Positions 32,356-40,886 of a stretch of DNA of 55,977 nt are shown here, one piece after another. Origin of the DNA: an uncultured Porphyromonadaceae bacterium. GTDB taxonomy: Bacteria; Bacteroidota; Bacteroidia; Bacteroidales; Muribaculaceae. Positions within the stretch are counted from its first letter, which is position 1; every line of letters begins with the position of its first letter. Both the position numbers and the translations under genes were made by a program. The notes beneath the pieces are model-generated. The model worked only from the letters and a program-made list of their open reading frames with translations. It was not told the DNA's origin and searched no databases. The DNA lies in the NCBI GenBank assembly GCA_947177135.1, contig CAMWTI010000003.1:1-55977 (forward strand), written 5' to 3'.

Positions 32356-32380
32356 TTAGACGATTGCGTCTAATTATTTG
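32349..32380. repeat. Perfect 14-bp inverted repeat spanning the HTH stop codon
   Basis: CAAATAATTAGACG-attg-CGTCTAATTATTTG; terminator or operator. Confidence 0.9.
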
Positions 32381-32390
32381 GGCAAATCAA

Positions 32391-32423
32391 TTGAAATACC
32401 TGCGTAAAATACGCCTAAATTTG
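32391..32423 (+). promoter_or_regulatory. Promoter with dyad in spacer, upstream of lipoprotein gene
   Basis: TTG (32391), TAAATTTG (32416-32423), GCGTAaaaTACGC within spacer. Confidence 0.5.
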
Positions 32424-32474
32424 CAGTACAAAAAGTCAACCCAAACAAAAACGCAATTAACAAACTAACGCACA

Positions 32475-32918
32475 ATGGAAAAAGCAAAGCAAATCAGCCT
32501 GATGATGCTGATGTCTCTGATCGCATTATGCAGTTTTACTTCCTGCAGCGGAGATGATGATGATATCATCTCTGATCCCGCAAGTAAGATCACAGGCACA
32601 TATGTGGGCACCGGCTCACTGCTGTATCTCGGCATTCCGGTTGAATCGTATCTGGGCATGAAATTTGTCATTACCAAAAGTTCAAATGAATATGTATTAG
32701 TGACTCCACGGACTGCCGACGGAGAAGACTTCTTCGGACGTCCGAGTGTTTATCAGATCACGCAGACAGCCCGTGGCGGCTATTCACTTCGCAGTGACAA
32801 TTCTCCGAATATCACTCTTGAAATTTCAAAGGGCGGAAGTCTGACATATACCAATCCCAATGTCTCTGTCGGTGGTGATTCGGGATATACACTTACCTTC
32901 ACCGGAGATAAAGAATAA
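32475..32918 (+). CDS. Hypothetical small lipoprotein
   Basis: MEKAKQISLMMLMSLIALCSFTSCSGDDDD lipobox. Confidence 0.7.
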   Translation: MEKAKQISLMMLMSLIALCSFTSCSGDDDDIISDPASKITGTYVGTGSLLYLGIPVESYLGMKFVITKSSNEYVLVTPRTADGEDFFGRPSVYQITQTARGGYSLRSDNSPNITLEISKGGSLTYTNPNVSVGGDSGYTLTFTGDKE

Positions 32919-32939
32919 GAAACCTACAAACGACACAAC

Positions 32940-32976
32940 AAACAGGTAGACGACTAAATTTGTTGTCTACCTGTTT
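32940..32976. repeat. 15-bp stem hairpin (one G-U) 10 nt upstream of the M6 peptidase start
   Basis: AAACAGGTAGACGAC-taaattt-GTTGTCTACCTGTTT. Confidence 0.85.
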
Positions 32977-32986
32977 CAGCTATATT

Positions 32987-35752
32987 ATGAGAACGCTTTC
33001 TGTAATTTTCTCGATATTGGGATTGATTTGCGGCGTAAAAAACGCTGGAGCGGTAATCGCCATGCCCGAAATGTTGCAATATGCACAACCCGGAGTAAAG
33101 TCCGTTTCTGTCCGTTTGTTTGGTGATGAGAAATATCATTGGTACACGACTTCCGATGGATATCCACTTGTCCGAGATGGAGAATTCCTTTATTTTGCAA
33201 CAGAAGATAATCGCGGAAACATTGTTAAGTCAGAGTATTTGGCCTGCGACGAAATTGAAAGAACTGATGCCGTGTCAGCTTTTCTGTCAGCTCTGGACAA
33301 GGAGGCTCTTGCATCAAAACTTATAGAGCGTCAGGAAAAACTATATGAACGCAAGCGGAAAGCGACTCTGAAATCCGTTCATAACGACAACTTCGGATTG
33401 CTTGCGAATGCCACATATCCCCGATGGGGCAATCAGCGGGCGTTGGTGATCCTTGTCGAGTTCACGGATGTGAAATTTAAAGAAGGATACTATCCCTTGG
33501 ACTACTTCACTCGTTTATTGAATGAACCCGGTTTTTCCGATTCCGGGGCAACGGGGTCGGCTAAGGATTATTTTGTCGATAATTCCAACGGAGCTTTTGA
33601 TCCTGATTTCGATGTAGTCGGGCCGGTAACGGTGCCTCATAATATGGCCTATTATGGAGGTAACGACAAATACGGTAGTGACAGTCGTCCGGCCGAGATG
33701 ATAATCGACGCTTGTCGTCTTGTTGAAGACCAGGTTGATTTTACTGAATATGACCGTGATGAAGACGGTGTCATAGATAATATCTTTGTCTTTTATGCCG
33801 GACGAGGCGAAGCCTCTGGAGGAAGCGCTGACTCAATATGGCCTCATGCTTGGGACATCAGGGAATATGGCTCAGGTAATTACATATTTGACGGCAAACG
33901 TCTTGGCCACTATGCGTGCACGAATGAGCGCACGTCAGCCGGGATAGACGGCATAGGAACTTTTGTTCATGAATTTTCTCATGTGCTCGGATTGCCAGAC
34001 TTGTATTCGACAGAATATACGAAAGCATTTACACCGGGAGAATATTCTGTAATGGACAAGGGATCATATCTGAATAATAGCCGCACTCCACCGAATTATT
34101 CTGCCTTCGAAAGATATGCACTCGGATGGCTGTCGCCGGAAATAATAGGCGGCAAACAGTCAGTTGAACTTGGAGTGATATCAGAAAATGAGGCCAGAAT
34201 CATCAGGACAAATAACCCAGACGAAATATTCTTTATAGAGAACCGTCAGCCAAAAGACTGGGACAGGTATCTGCCTGGACATGGCATGCTTGTGTGGCAC
34301 GTGGAATATCTTGAGTCGCGATGGTCGAGCAATACCGTAAATACCAGCTTATTAAAACAGCATGTCGACATAGTGGAAGCTGATAACATACAGACAGAAC
34401 AGTCACGTTCGGGCGACACATTCCCTGGCACAGACAATGTGACACAGTTGTCAGAGGCATCGCACAAGACTATGACCCCCTACACCGGCCAGCATCTAAA
34501 TTTGCCGATTGTCGATATTAGGGAACAGGCCGGTGTGGTTTCTTTCATGGTAGCCCCGAACGGTATCGAGGTGTGCGCTCCTGACTCGGTCATGGTCAAG
34601 CAAAAGACAACCACGGGACTGACAATAACATGGAAAGGGAACAGTGCTAAATATCTGGTCACATTGAATAACCTATGTTATGAAGTATCGGACACGGTAT
34701 TTTCGATTGATGGATTGACTCCGGATAAAGAATATATCATCCGCGTTTATGGCATTGATGGCGATCAGCTCAGCACACCTTCGGCCTCACTTCAAATAAG
34801 AACCGGAGATGAATTCCATCCGGAAAAGTTCGGTCCTGTCGCAGTTGAATATTTAGGCCAGAATATATATCGATTAAGCTGGTGTGAGCTACCCGATGTA
34901 GACAATGTTATCGTGGACATTTATACAAAAGAATACGGAGAACCCTTAAAGACAGTTAACCACATGTCAGAGCAATCTCAATGGGAGAGTGAAGGATGGT
35001 CAGTAGAACCAGTGATACCATCTAAGTCAGACGGCTGTTTCGGCGAGTCAAGTCCATCGTTGATATTTTTTACCCTGGGTGGCCGGATTGAGTCTCCGAT
35101 ATTTTTTGATAAGATAAAAGCTGTTGAATATTGGTGCAAGGGAACGGTAAGCATAAATGCAGCACCTATTATCATGACCGAGGGACTGACCGATTCCGGC
35201 ACATGGGAAACTGTCGACAAAAGACAGATCAGACCCGACAGTATCGGCACGAATGTCGTCCTTGCGATGGACCGGAGCGACATAGTGGCAGTTCGTCTTA
35301 ACATTGAATGTCCGGAACGCAGCCGGTGTTATGTTGATGATGTGGCTGTACATCACGGACAACACATTGAAAATGTCTCGGTCGCGGGATTTCCCAAAGC
35401 AATAGGCCCTTCCGATTCATTTACATACACGGTCAATGATTCAAAAGACTATTATTGCCAGATATGGGGAGAAAAAGATGGTCTTGAAACCGAACGCACC
35501 GCTGAGCGACTTATAAACGATGCAGCTATCAGCATGACGGAATTGAAAAATGACCCGATCAACATAAGTATAGCTGATCAAGGCATCATTGTTACGTCAA
35601 GACAGCAAGAGGTCATTTCTATATATGATCTATCAGGTAAACAGATGGTCCGAAACGTTCAAAATGCTGGAAGCAAACTCTATTATCAGCTGCCTCATGG
35701 ACTGTATATAGTCGTTTCCCAAGGCTCTACGATGAAAATCCTTCTACAATAA
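32987..35752 (+). CDS. Secreted M6-family (immune inhibitor A-like) metalloprotease with fibronectin-type and C-terminal sorting-like regions
   Basis: HEFSHVLGLPDLYS zinc motif, GEYSVMDKGSY; C-terminal ISIYDLSGKQMVRN...LPHGLYIVVSQGSTMKILLQ; ATG 32987. Confidence 0.92.
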   Translation: MRTLSVIFSILGLICGVKNAGAVIAMPEMLQYAQPGVKSVSVRLFGDEKYHWYTTSDGYPLVRDGEFLYFATEDNRGNIVKSEYLACDEIERTDAVSAFLSALDKEALASKLIERQEKLYERKRKATLKSVHNDNFGLLANATYPRWGNQRALVILVEFTDVKFKEGYYPLDYFTRLLNEPGFSDSGATGSAKDYFVDNSNGAFDPDFDVVGPVTVPHNMAYYGGNDKYGSDSRPAEMIIDACRLVEDQVDFTEYDRDEDGVIDNIFVFYAGRGEASGGSADSIWPHAWDIREYGSGNYIFDGKRLGHYACTNERTSAGIDGIGTFVHEFSHVLGLPDLYSTEYTKAFTPGEYSVMDKGSYLNNSRTPPNYSAFERYALGWLSPEIIGGKQSVELGVISENEARIIRTNNPDEIFFIENRQPKDWDRYLPGHGMLVWHVEYLESRWSSNTVNTSLLKQHVDIVEADNIQTEQSRSGDTFPGTDNVTQLSEASHKTMTPYTGQHLNLPIVDIREQAGVVSFMVAPNGIEVCAPDSVMVKQKTTTGLTITWKGNSAKYLVTLNNLCYEVSDTVFSIDGLTPDKEYIIRVYGIDGDQLSTPSASLQIRTGDEFHPEKFGPVAVEYLGQNIYRLSWCELPDVDNVIVDIYTKEYGEPLKTVNHMSEQSQWESEGWSVEPVIPSKSDGCFGESSPSLIFFTLGGRIESPIFFDKIKAVEYWCKGTVSINAAPIIMTEGLTDSGTWETVDKRQIRPDSIGTNVVLAMDRSDIVAVRLNIECPERSRCYVDDVAVHHGQHIENVSVAGFPKAIGPSDSFTYTVNDSKDYYCQIWGEKDGLETERTAERLINDAAISMTELKNDPINISIADQGIIVTSRQQEVISIYDLSGKQMVRNVQNAGSKLYYQLPHGLYIVVSQGSTMKILLQ

Positions 35753-35820
35753 TGAATTGTCTTTGCTGCGGCAGTCTGCGGCAGTTGTCAATGTAAATAG
35801 GCAAGTTGTCCGCGAATTAT

Positions 35821-35851
35821 TTGCGTGGATTTGTGGGATGTTGTAACTTTG
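35821..35851 (+). promoter_or_regulatory. Promoter of DUF3078 gene
   Basis: TTG (35821-35823), 20-nt spacer, TAACTTTG (35844-35851). Confidence 0.65.
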
Positions 35852-35882
35852 CATAGAGTATTCATCACACAGTTGTTTAATT

Positions 35883-37202
35883 ATGAAGCGCAATATTTTT
35901 CTGGCTGCCGTGCTGATGTTGTCAGCCACACTGTATGGACAGGTCTATGAATTTGATAATGAAGAAGTAGATGAAGAGGTGGCAGAACCGGAATATGACA
36001 CAGCCGATCTTGACTCACTGGAGATTGACACAGCATTTGTCGCAGTGCCAGTCCCTAAATATTTTTATACCCCCCAAGTCTATATGCCCTATCAGACTGT
36101 CGATTCCGTCTCTCTGACCGGCAAAAGTTTCGCACGCAACACGGTTGGCGCTCAGGCCATGCAATGGATCGAGCGGGAGCGCACAATGAACAGAATGATG
36201 CTGTCAGCACGCCGCCGCCATGCCATGACCCATCCCGAAGACGTGCATTTTCTTTATTCCCAACTGCCCAAGGCTCCGGAAGCAGTGACAATGGTGGTCG
36301 ACGATCCAGCCAAAGCAAGCGTCAGCCTCGGCGAAATCAAGGCCGGAGAGGTCGTGGCGCAGGTCGAGCAGGTGACTGTGACCCGCCAATACTGGCAGAA
36401 CAAGCTCGGAATAAACTTCCAGTTCAGTCAGGCATATATCTCGCCAAACTGGTATCAGGGCGGAAACAGCTCATTGAATCTGATCGCGGATTTCACCTAT
36501 GCGTCGAATCTGAACACAAAGCATCATCCAAAGTTGCTGTTTGAAAATTTCTTTCAGTGGCGCACGGCGCTGACCAATGCTCCCGACGACCAATACCGCA
36601 ATTACAATATCACAGAAAACCGTCTGCAGATAAACACAAAATTCGGCTACAAAGCGAGCAGCAAATGGTACTATACGCTCACCGGCCTGTTCAAGACTCC
36701 GGTATTCAATTCCTATAAGCACAACACACAGGAGATGACAGCGTCATTTCTTTCGCCGGGAGAGCTGAACTTCGGTCTCGGTATGACGTTCAACACAGTC
36801 AACAAGAAAAAGACACTGACGTTCAACGCCACGATCGCTCCACTGTCTTACAATCTGAAGACAGTCATCAGCAAGAAGATGTTGCCCGAGTCACAGGGTC
36901 TTGAACCCGGACACCGCAGCAAAAGCTCCATCGGTTCCAATGTGGATGCCGTGCTGAACTGGCAGATGTGCTATAACGTCAGCTGGCGGTCGAGAGTGTT
37001 TTTCTTCACAAACTATGAATATTCGCAGGCCGACTGGCAGAATCAGTTCAATTTCGTCATCACCCGCTTTCTGACAGCGAATCTCAACGTGGACATGCGC
37101 TATGACACATCCATCACCAAGGGAAACCGCGACAAAGAGTGGGGCCTGCTCCAGATGCGCGAACTGATATCGCTCGGATTCACCTATAACATAACCCATT
37201 AA
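35883..37202 (+). CDS. DUF3078-like outer-membrane protein
   Basis: ORF 439 aa; signal peptide; YWQNKLGINFQFSQAYISPNWYQGGNSSLNLIADF. Confidence 0.75.
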   Translation: MKRNIFLAAVLMLSATLYGQVYEFDNEEVDEEVAEPEYDTADLDSLEIDTAFVAVPVPKYFYTPQVYMPYQTVDSVSLTGKSFARNTVGAQAMQWIERERTMNRMMLSARRRHAMTHPEDVHFLYSQLPKAPEAVTMVVDDPAKASVSLGEIKAGEVVAQVEQVTVTRQYWQNKLGINFQFSQAYISPNWYQGGNSSLNLIADFTYASNLNTKHHPKLLFENFFQWRTALTNAPDDQYRNYNITENRLQINTKFGYKASSKWYYTLTGLFKTPVFNSYKHNTQEMTASFLSPGELNFGLGMTFNTVNKKKTLTFNATIAPLSYNLKTVISKKMLPESQGLEPGHRSKSSIGSNVDAVLNWQMCYNVSWRSRVFFFTNYEYSQADWQNQFNFVITRFLTANLNVDMRYDTSITKGNRDKEWGLLQMRELISLGFTYNITH

Positions 37203-37213
37203 ACTAAATCATC

Positions 37214-38002
37214 ATGAAACTGAAAGCACTCCTGTTAGGACTGGCCACCGCACTGGCAATCTCGGCCACGGCATCTGCCGCAATCCGTTCCTACACCTGC
37301 GGAAACAAATTCTCGCGCATCAAGATCGAAACCGGAGTTCCGGTGGAGTACGCCGTAAGCTCAGGCCCCGTGTCTATCGAAGCCGAAGGATCCGACGAAT
37401 ATCTTCAGGACCTGAAAATTTCGGTGAAAAACGGCGAACTGTGGATACGCATGGAGCGCAAAGACGGTCGCAGCATCAACATCAACCAGAAGACACTCAT
37501 TCGCGTGTCGGTCAGCGGCCCCATGCTTGAAAACATCGAAGCGTCTAGCGGCGCCCGTTTCAAATCGCGCTCGGCGTTCGGCCTTGGCAATAAAAACTTC
37601 AAAGTCGACACTTCAAGCGGATCGAATGTGGAAATTGACGGATCCGTGACCTGCGGCAATCTGTCCGTGAGCACTTCGTCAGGTTCCAAAGTCGAGATCG
37701 AACGGTGTTCGGCCGCAAAATCAGTGAAGGTCGACGCTTCGTCAGGCTCAAAAGCCGAGCTTGAGTGCGTGACCGCGATGCTTGACATCAACGCATCGTC
37801 GGGCGCGTCGGTCAGCGCGGAAGGCACAGCCGGCACTGCATCTATCAATGCTTCGTCGGCAGCGAAAATCGACGCCACCGACATTATCGCCGAGAAGATG
37901 ACGGTCGACGCATCAAGCGGATCGTCCGTATGGCACTCCACCCCTAAAGCGGTCGAGAAGAAATCATCGGGCGCAACGATCAAATATTGCGGCCGCAAAT
38001 GA
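37214..38002 (+). CDS. DUF2807 (head GIN domain) auto-transporter adhesin-like protein
   Basis: Repeated xxSSGSxxE beta-helix motifs, FSRIKIETGVPVEYAVSSGPVSIEAEGSDEYLQDL. Confidence 0.85.
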   Translation: MKLKALLLGLATALAISATASAAIRSYTCGNKFSRIKIETGVPVEYAVSSGPVSIEAEGSDEYLQDLKISVKNGELWIRMERKDGRSININQKTLIRVSVSGPMLENIEASSGARFKSRSAFGLGNKNFKVDTSSGSNVEIDGSVTCGNLSVSTSSGSKVEIERCSAAKSVKVDASSGSKAELECVTAMLDINASSGASVSAEGTAGTASINASSAAKIDATDIIAEKMTVDASSGSSVWHSTPKAVEKKSSGATIKYCGRK

Positions 38003-38604
38003 AGATCGAACAGCTTGCCGAACCGCTGAGTCGCCATCTGATGTTTGACCTCGGCGGCGTGATCATGAATATCGACCGAAGCCGCTGCGTGGCCTATTTC
38101 GACGCACTTGGCATGGAAGACGCCGACGACTTCTTCGACGCCTACACTCAGAAAGGGCCGTTCCTGCAACTCGAAGCCGGACAGATCTCGCCCGACGAAT
38201 TCCGCGGAATGATGCGGCAGAAACTGCCCGCCGGAGTGACCGACAGCCAGATCGACCGTGGCCTGAGCCTGTTTCTGTGCGGCATCCCCGAGACACGCCT
38301 TGATCTGCTGCGGCGACTGCGCGCCGACGGACACCGGGTGTGGCTCCTGTCCAACACCAACCCGATCATGTGGCACAACGACATCCTGCCCGAATTCCGC
38401 AAGCAGGGTCTGGAGATCACCGACTATTTCGACGGCACTGTCACCTCGTTCGAAGCCAAAGTCTGCAAACCGGATCGCCACATTTATGAATACGCGCTTG
38501 CCAAATTCGGAATTCCGGCCAACGAGACCACGTTTTTCGACGATGGTCCGGCCAATGTCGACGCAGCTCTTGCCTGCGGCATGAAATCCATACTGATCGA
38601 CTGA
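37999..38604 (+). CDS. HAD-family hydrolase
   Basis: LMFDLGGVIMNID, WLLSNTNPIMW, KPDRHIYEYAL, TTFFDDGPANVDAALACGM; ATGA-like overlap with preceding CDS. Confidence 0.88.
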   Translation: MKIEQLAEPLSRHLMFDLGGVIMNIDRSRCVAYFDALGMEDADDFFDAYTQKGPFLQLEAGQISPDEFRGMMRQKLPAGVTDSQIDRGLSLFLCGIPETRLDLLRRLRADGHRVWLLSNTNPIMWHNDILPEFRKQGLEITDYFDGTVTSFEAKVCKPDRHIYEYALAKFGIPANETTFFDDGPANVDAALACGMKSILID

Positions 38605-39444
38605 ATGATAGCGACGGTAGGCACGTTTGACGGTGTGCACATAGGCCACCGCTATCTGCTGGAGCAGCTCTGTCGCGAAGGACGCGACCGCGGGCTGTCG
38701 CCTCTGGCCGTGACTTTCGATCGCCATCCGCTCAGTCTGGTGAATCCGGAATCAGCGCCTCCCGTCATCACAGACGTCGATGAACAATCCGATGCCATGC
38801 GCGCTCTTGGCGTGAAACTGCTTCGCGTCCCGTTCACTCCCGAACTGCGCGCCATGACCGGGCACGACTTTCTGTCAATGCTGCATGACCGCCACGGAGT
38901 GAAGGCACTGATGATCGGATTCAACAACCATCTCGGCTGCGACAGAGACCGGTCGCCAGAAGTGGACGGGGTGGAACTTGTGCATTGCGCCGAACTTCCC
39001 GAGCACTCCGGCGTCAGCTCCAGCATGATCCGCACGCTCATCGCCGGCGGCGCTGTAGACCAGGCCGCGTTGCTGCTCGGCCGACCGTTCACCATCAGCG
39101 GCACAGTGGTAAGCGGACGCCAGCTCGGACGCCGGCTTGGCTTTCCGACCGCCAATGTCGGCGTCGCCCCAGGCCACGTCATGCCGGCTCCAGGAGTCTA
39201 TGCCGCAACTGTCGGCGACTATCCCGCTGTGGTCAACGTAGGCCGACGCCCGACCGTCGACCATCCCGACGCCCCGCTTTCGGTGGAAGCTCATCTAATA
39301 GGCTTTTCCGGCAATCTTTACAACAGCTATATCCGCATAGAATTCATCAGCCGCCTGCGCGCCGAACGCCGCTTCAGCTCACTCGAAGAGTTGCGTGACG
39401 CCATAGCGGCCGACATCGACAATGCTCTGTCAGTTATCCGATAA
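38605..39444 (+). CDS. ribF: Bifunctional riboflavin kinase/FAD synthetase
   Basis: IATVGTFDGVHIGHRYLLEQL, SSSMIRTLI, GRRLGFPTANV, VYAATVG. Confidence 0.94.
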   Translation: MIATVGTFDGVHIGHRYLLEQLCREGRDRGLSPLAVTFDRHPLSLVNPESAPPVITDVDEQSDAMRALGVKLLRVPFTPELRAMTGHDFLSMLHDRHGVKALMIGFNNHLGCDRDRSPEVDGVELVHCAELPEHSGVSSSMIRTLIAGGAVDQAALLLGRPFTISGTVVSGRQLGRRLGFPTANVGVAPGHVMPAPGVYAATVGDYPAVVNVGRRPTVDHPDAPLSVEAHLIGFSGNLYNSYIRIEFISRLRAERRFSSLEELRDAIAADIDNALSVIR

Positions 39445-39465
39445 TCATAAACCCACACAACCGAC

Positions 39466-40821
39466 ATGGACCTTAACGCACTGCGTGATAAAATCAAAGG
39501 CTTTTTCGATCTAAGCGCCTATCTTATACCTCAGTCCGAAGCGGAAGAGAGCATCCGCGAGGGAGTAACGTTCCGAGGCATCAACATCTTCATCCTGATA
39601 GTGGCGATATTCATAGCCTCGCTCGGACTCAACACCAACTCAACAGCCGTGATCATCGGCGCCATGCTCATCTCCCCGCTGATGGGACCGATCATCGGCA
39701 TCGGCCTGGCCGTCGGAATCCATGATTTCGACCTGATGAAACGCAGTTTCCGCAATCTGATGATGGCAACGCTCTTTTCCGTGGCCACGGCCTGTCTGTA
39801 TTTCATGATCTCTCCGGTCAACGAAAGCCACAGCGAGCTGCTGGCACGAACATCGCCCACCATCTACGATGTCTTTATCGGATTCTTCGGCGGCGCGGCA
39901 GGAATACTGGCCATCGGTTCCAAAAACAAAGGCAATGTGATTCCCGGCGTGGCAATCGCCACCGCCCTCATGCCTCCGCTGTGCACCGTCGGCTATGGTC
40001 TGGCCACCCTCCAGTGGCAGTTCTTCCTGGGCGCGCTCTATCTCTTTTTCATCAACTCGGTATTTATCGCTCTGGCAACCTTTGCCGGTGTCAAACTGAT
40101 GAAATATCATCCGGCACAGATAGCCAATCCCGAGCGAGCGCGCAAGGTGCGCCGTCTGGTCTACACCATCGCCATTCTGACCATGATTCCGTCGGTATAT
40201 CTCACCTACACCATGTATCTGCAGAACACGTTCCAGAACAACGCTTCGCGATATGTGGAACAGGAATTCACATTTCCAGACACACAAGTGCTCAACTATC
40301 ACGCCGCCTACGACAAGCAAGGATCCTCGCTGACAGTCACCCTGATGGGACGGCAACTGCCGCAGGACTCGCTTCTGGCCGTGATGGACGCCCGCCTGCC
40401 GCAATACGGTCTCGCCGGCACATACCTGCGCATCATTCAAGGCTCCAACGTCGAGGTCGACGTCAACAAAGCGTCGTCAGCAATGCTCAAAGACATGTAT
40501 GCGGTGACACAGGCCACAATCTCGGCCCAGCAGACCACTATCGACTCGCTCCACAGAGTATGCGAGGCAGTGGCACGCACCGACTCCATGGGCATTGACA
40601 TCGCTCCGGAACTTAAAGTCCTGTTCCCCCAAGTCAAGGAAATAGCCATCAACAGGTCGATCGTATGCTCTGTCGACTCATCAGTCACCGACACTCTCAA
40701 TGTGGCTCTGGTAAGCTATGCCAAGTCGATGAATCACGCAGAAAAAGCCCGTTTCCGCGAATATCTTCAGGCCCGTCTGAGACGTTCACCGATAAAAATA
40801 GTAGATATTTCCACAGATTGA
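39466..40821 (+). CDS. DUF389 (TIGR00341-like) membrane protein
   Basis: NTNSTAVIIGAMLISPLMGPIIGIGLAVGIHDF, NVIPGVAIATALMPPLCTVGYGLA. Confidence 0.88.
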   Translation: MDLNALRDKIKGFFDLSAYLIPQSEAEESIREGVTFRGINIFILIVAIFIASLGLNTNSTAVIIGAMLISPLMGPIIGIGLAVGIHDFDLMKRSFRNLMMATLFSVATACLYFMISPVNESHSELLARTSPTIYDVFIGFFGGAAGILAIGSKNKGNVIPGVAIATALMPPLCTVGYGLATLQWQFFLGALYLFFINSVFIALATFAGVKLMKYHPAQIANPERARKVRRLVYTIAILTMIPSVYLTYTMYLQNTFQNNASRYVEQEFTFPDTQVLNYHAAYDKQGSSLTVTLMGRQLPQDSLLAVMDARLPQYGLAGTYLRIIQGSNVEVDVNKASSAMLKDMYAVTQATISAQQTTIDSLHRVCEAVARTDSMGIDIAPELKVLFPQVKEIAINRSIVCSVDSSVTDTLNVALVSYAKSMNHAEKARFREYLQARLRRSPIKIVDISTD

Positions 40822-40822
40822 C

Positions 40823-40854
40823 TTGTGATTATTGCAAATTAATATGTAACTTTG
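40823..40854 (+). promoter_or_regulatory. Promoter upstream of repeat-containing secreted protein
   Basis: TTG (40823-40825), 21-nt spacer, TAACTTTG (40847-40854). Confidence 0.55.
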
Positions 40855-40886
40855 TAGGAGCTAATCATATTAAATTAAGTGCGCTT

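Noticed and set aside
37405-38727. 440-aa minus-strand ORF antisense to DUF2807, HAD and part of ribF
   Set aside because: Covers three well-supported sense genes; composition is that of a mirrored reading frame with no recognisable domain
39640-40440. 266-aa minus-strand ORF antisense to DUF389 gene
   Set aside because: Shadow ORF; Gln/His/Asp-rich, no domain, fully inside a confident CDS
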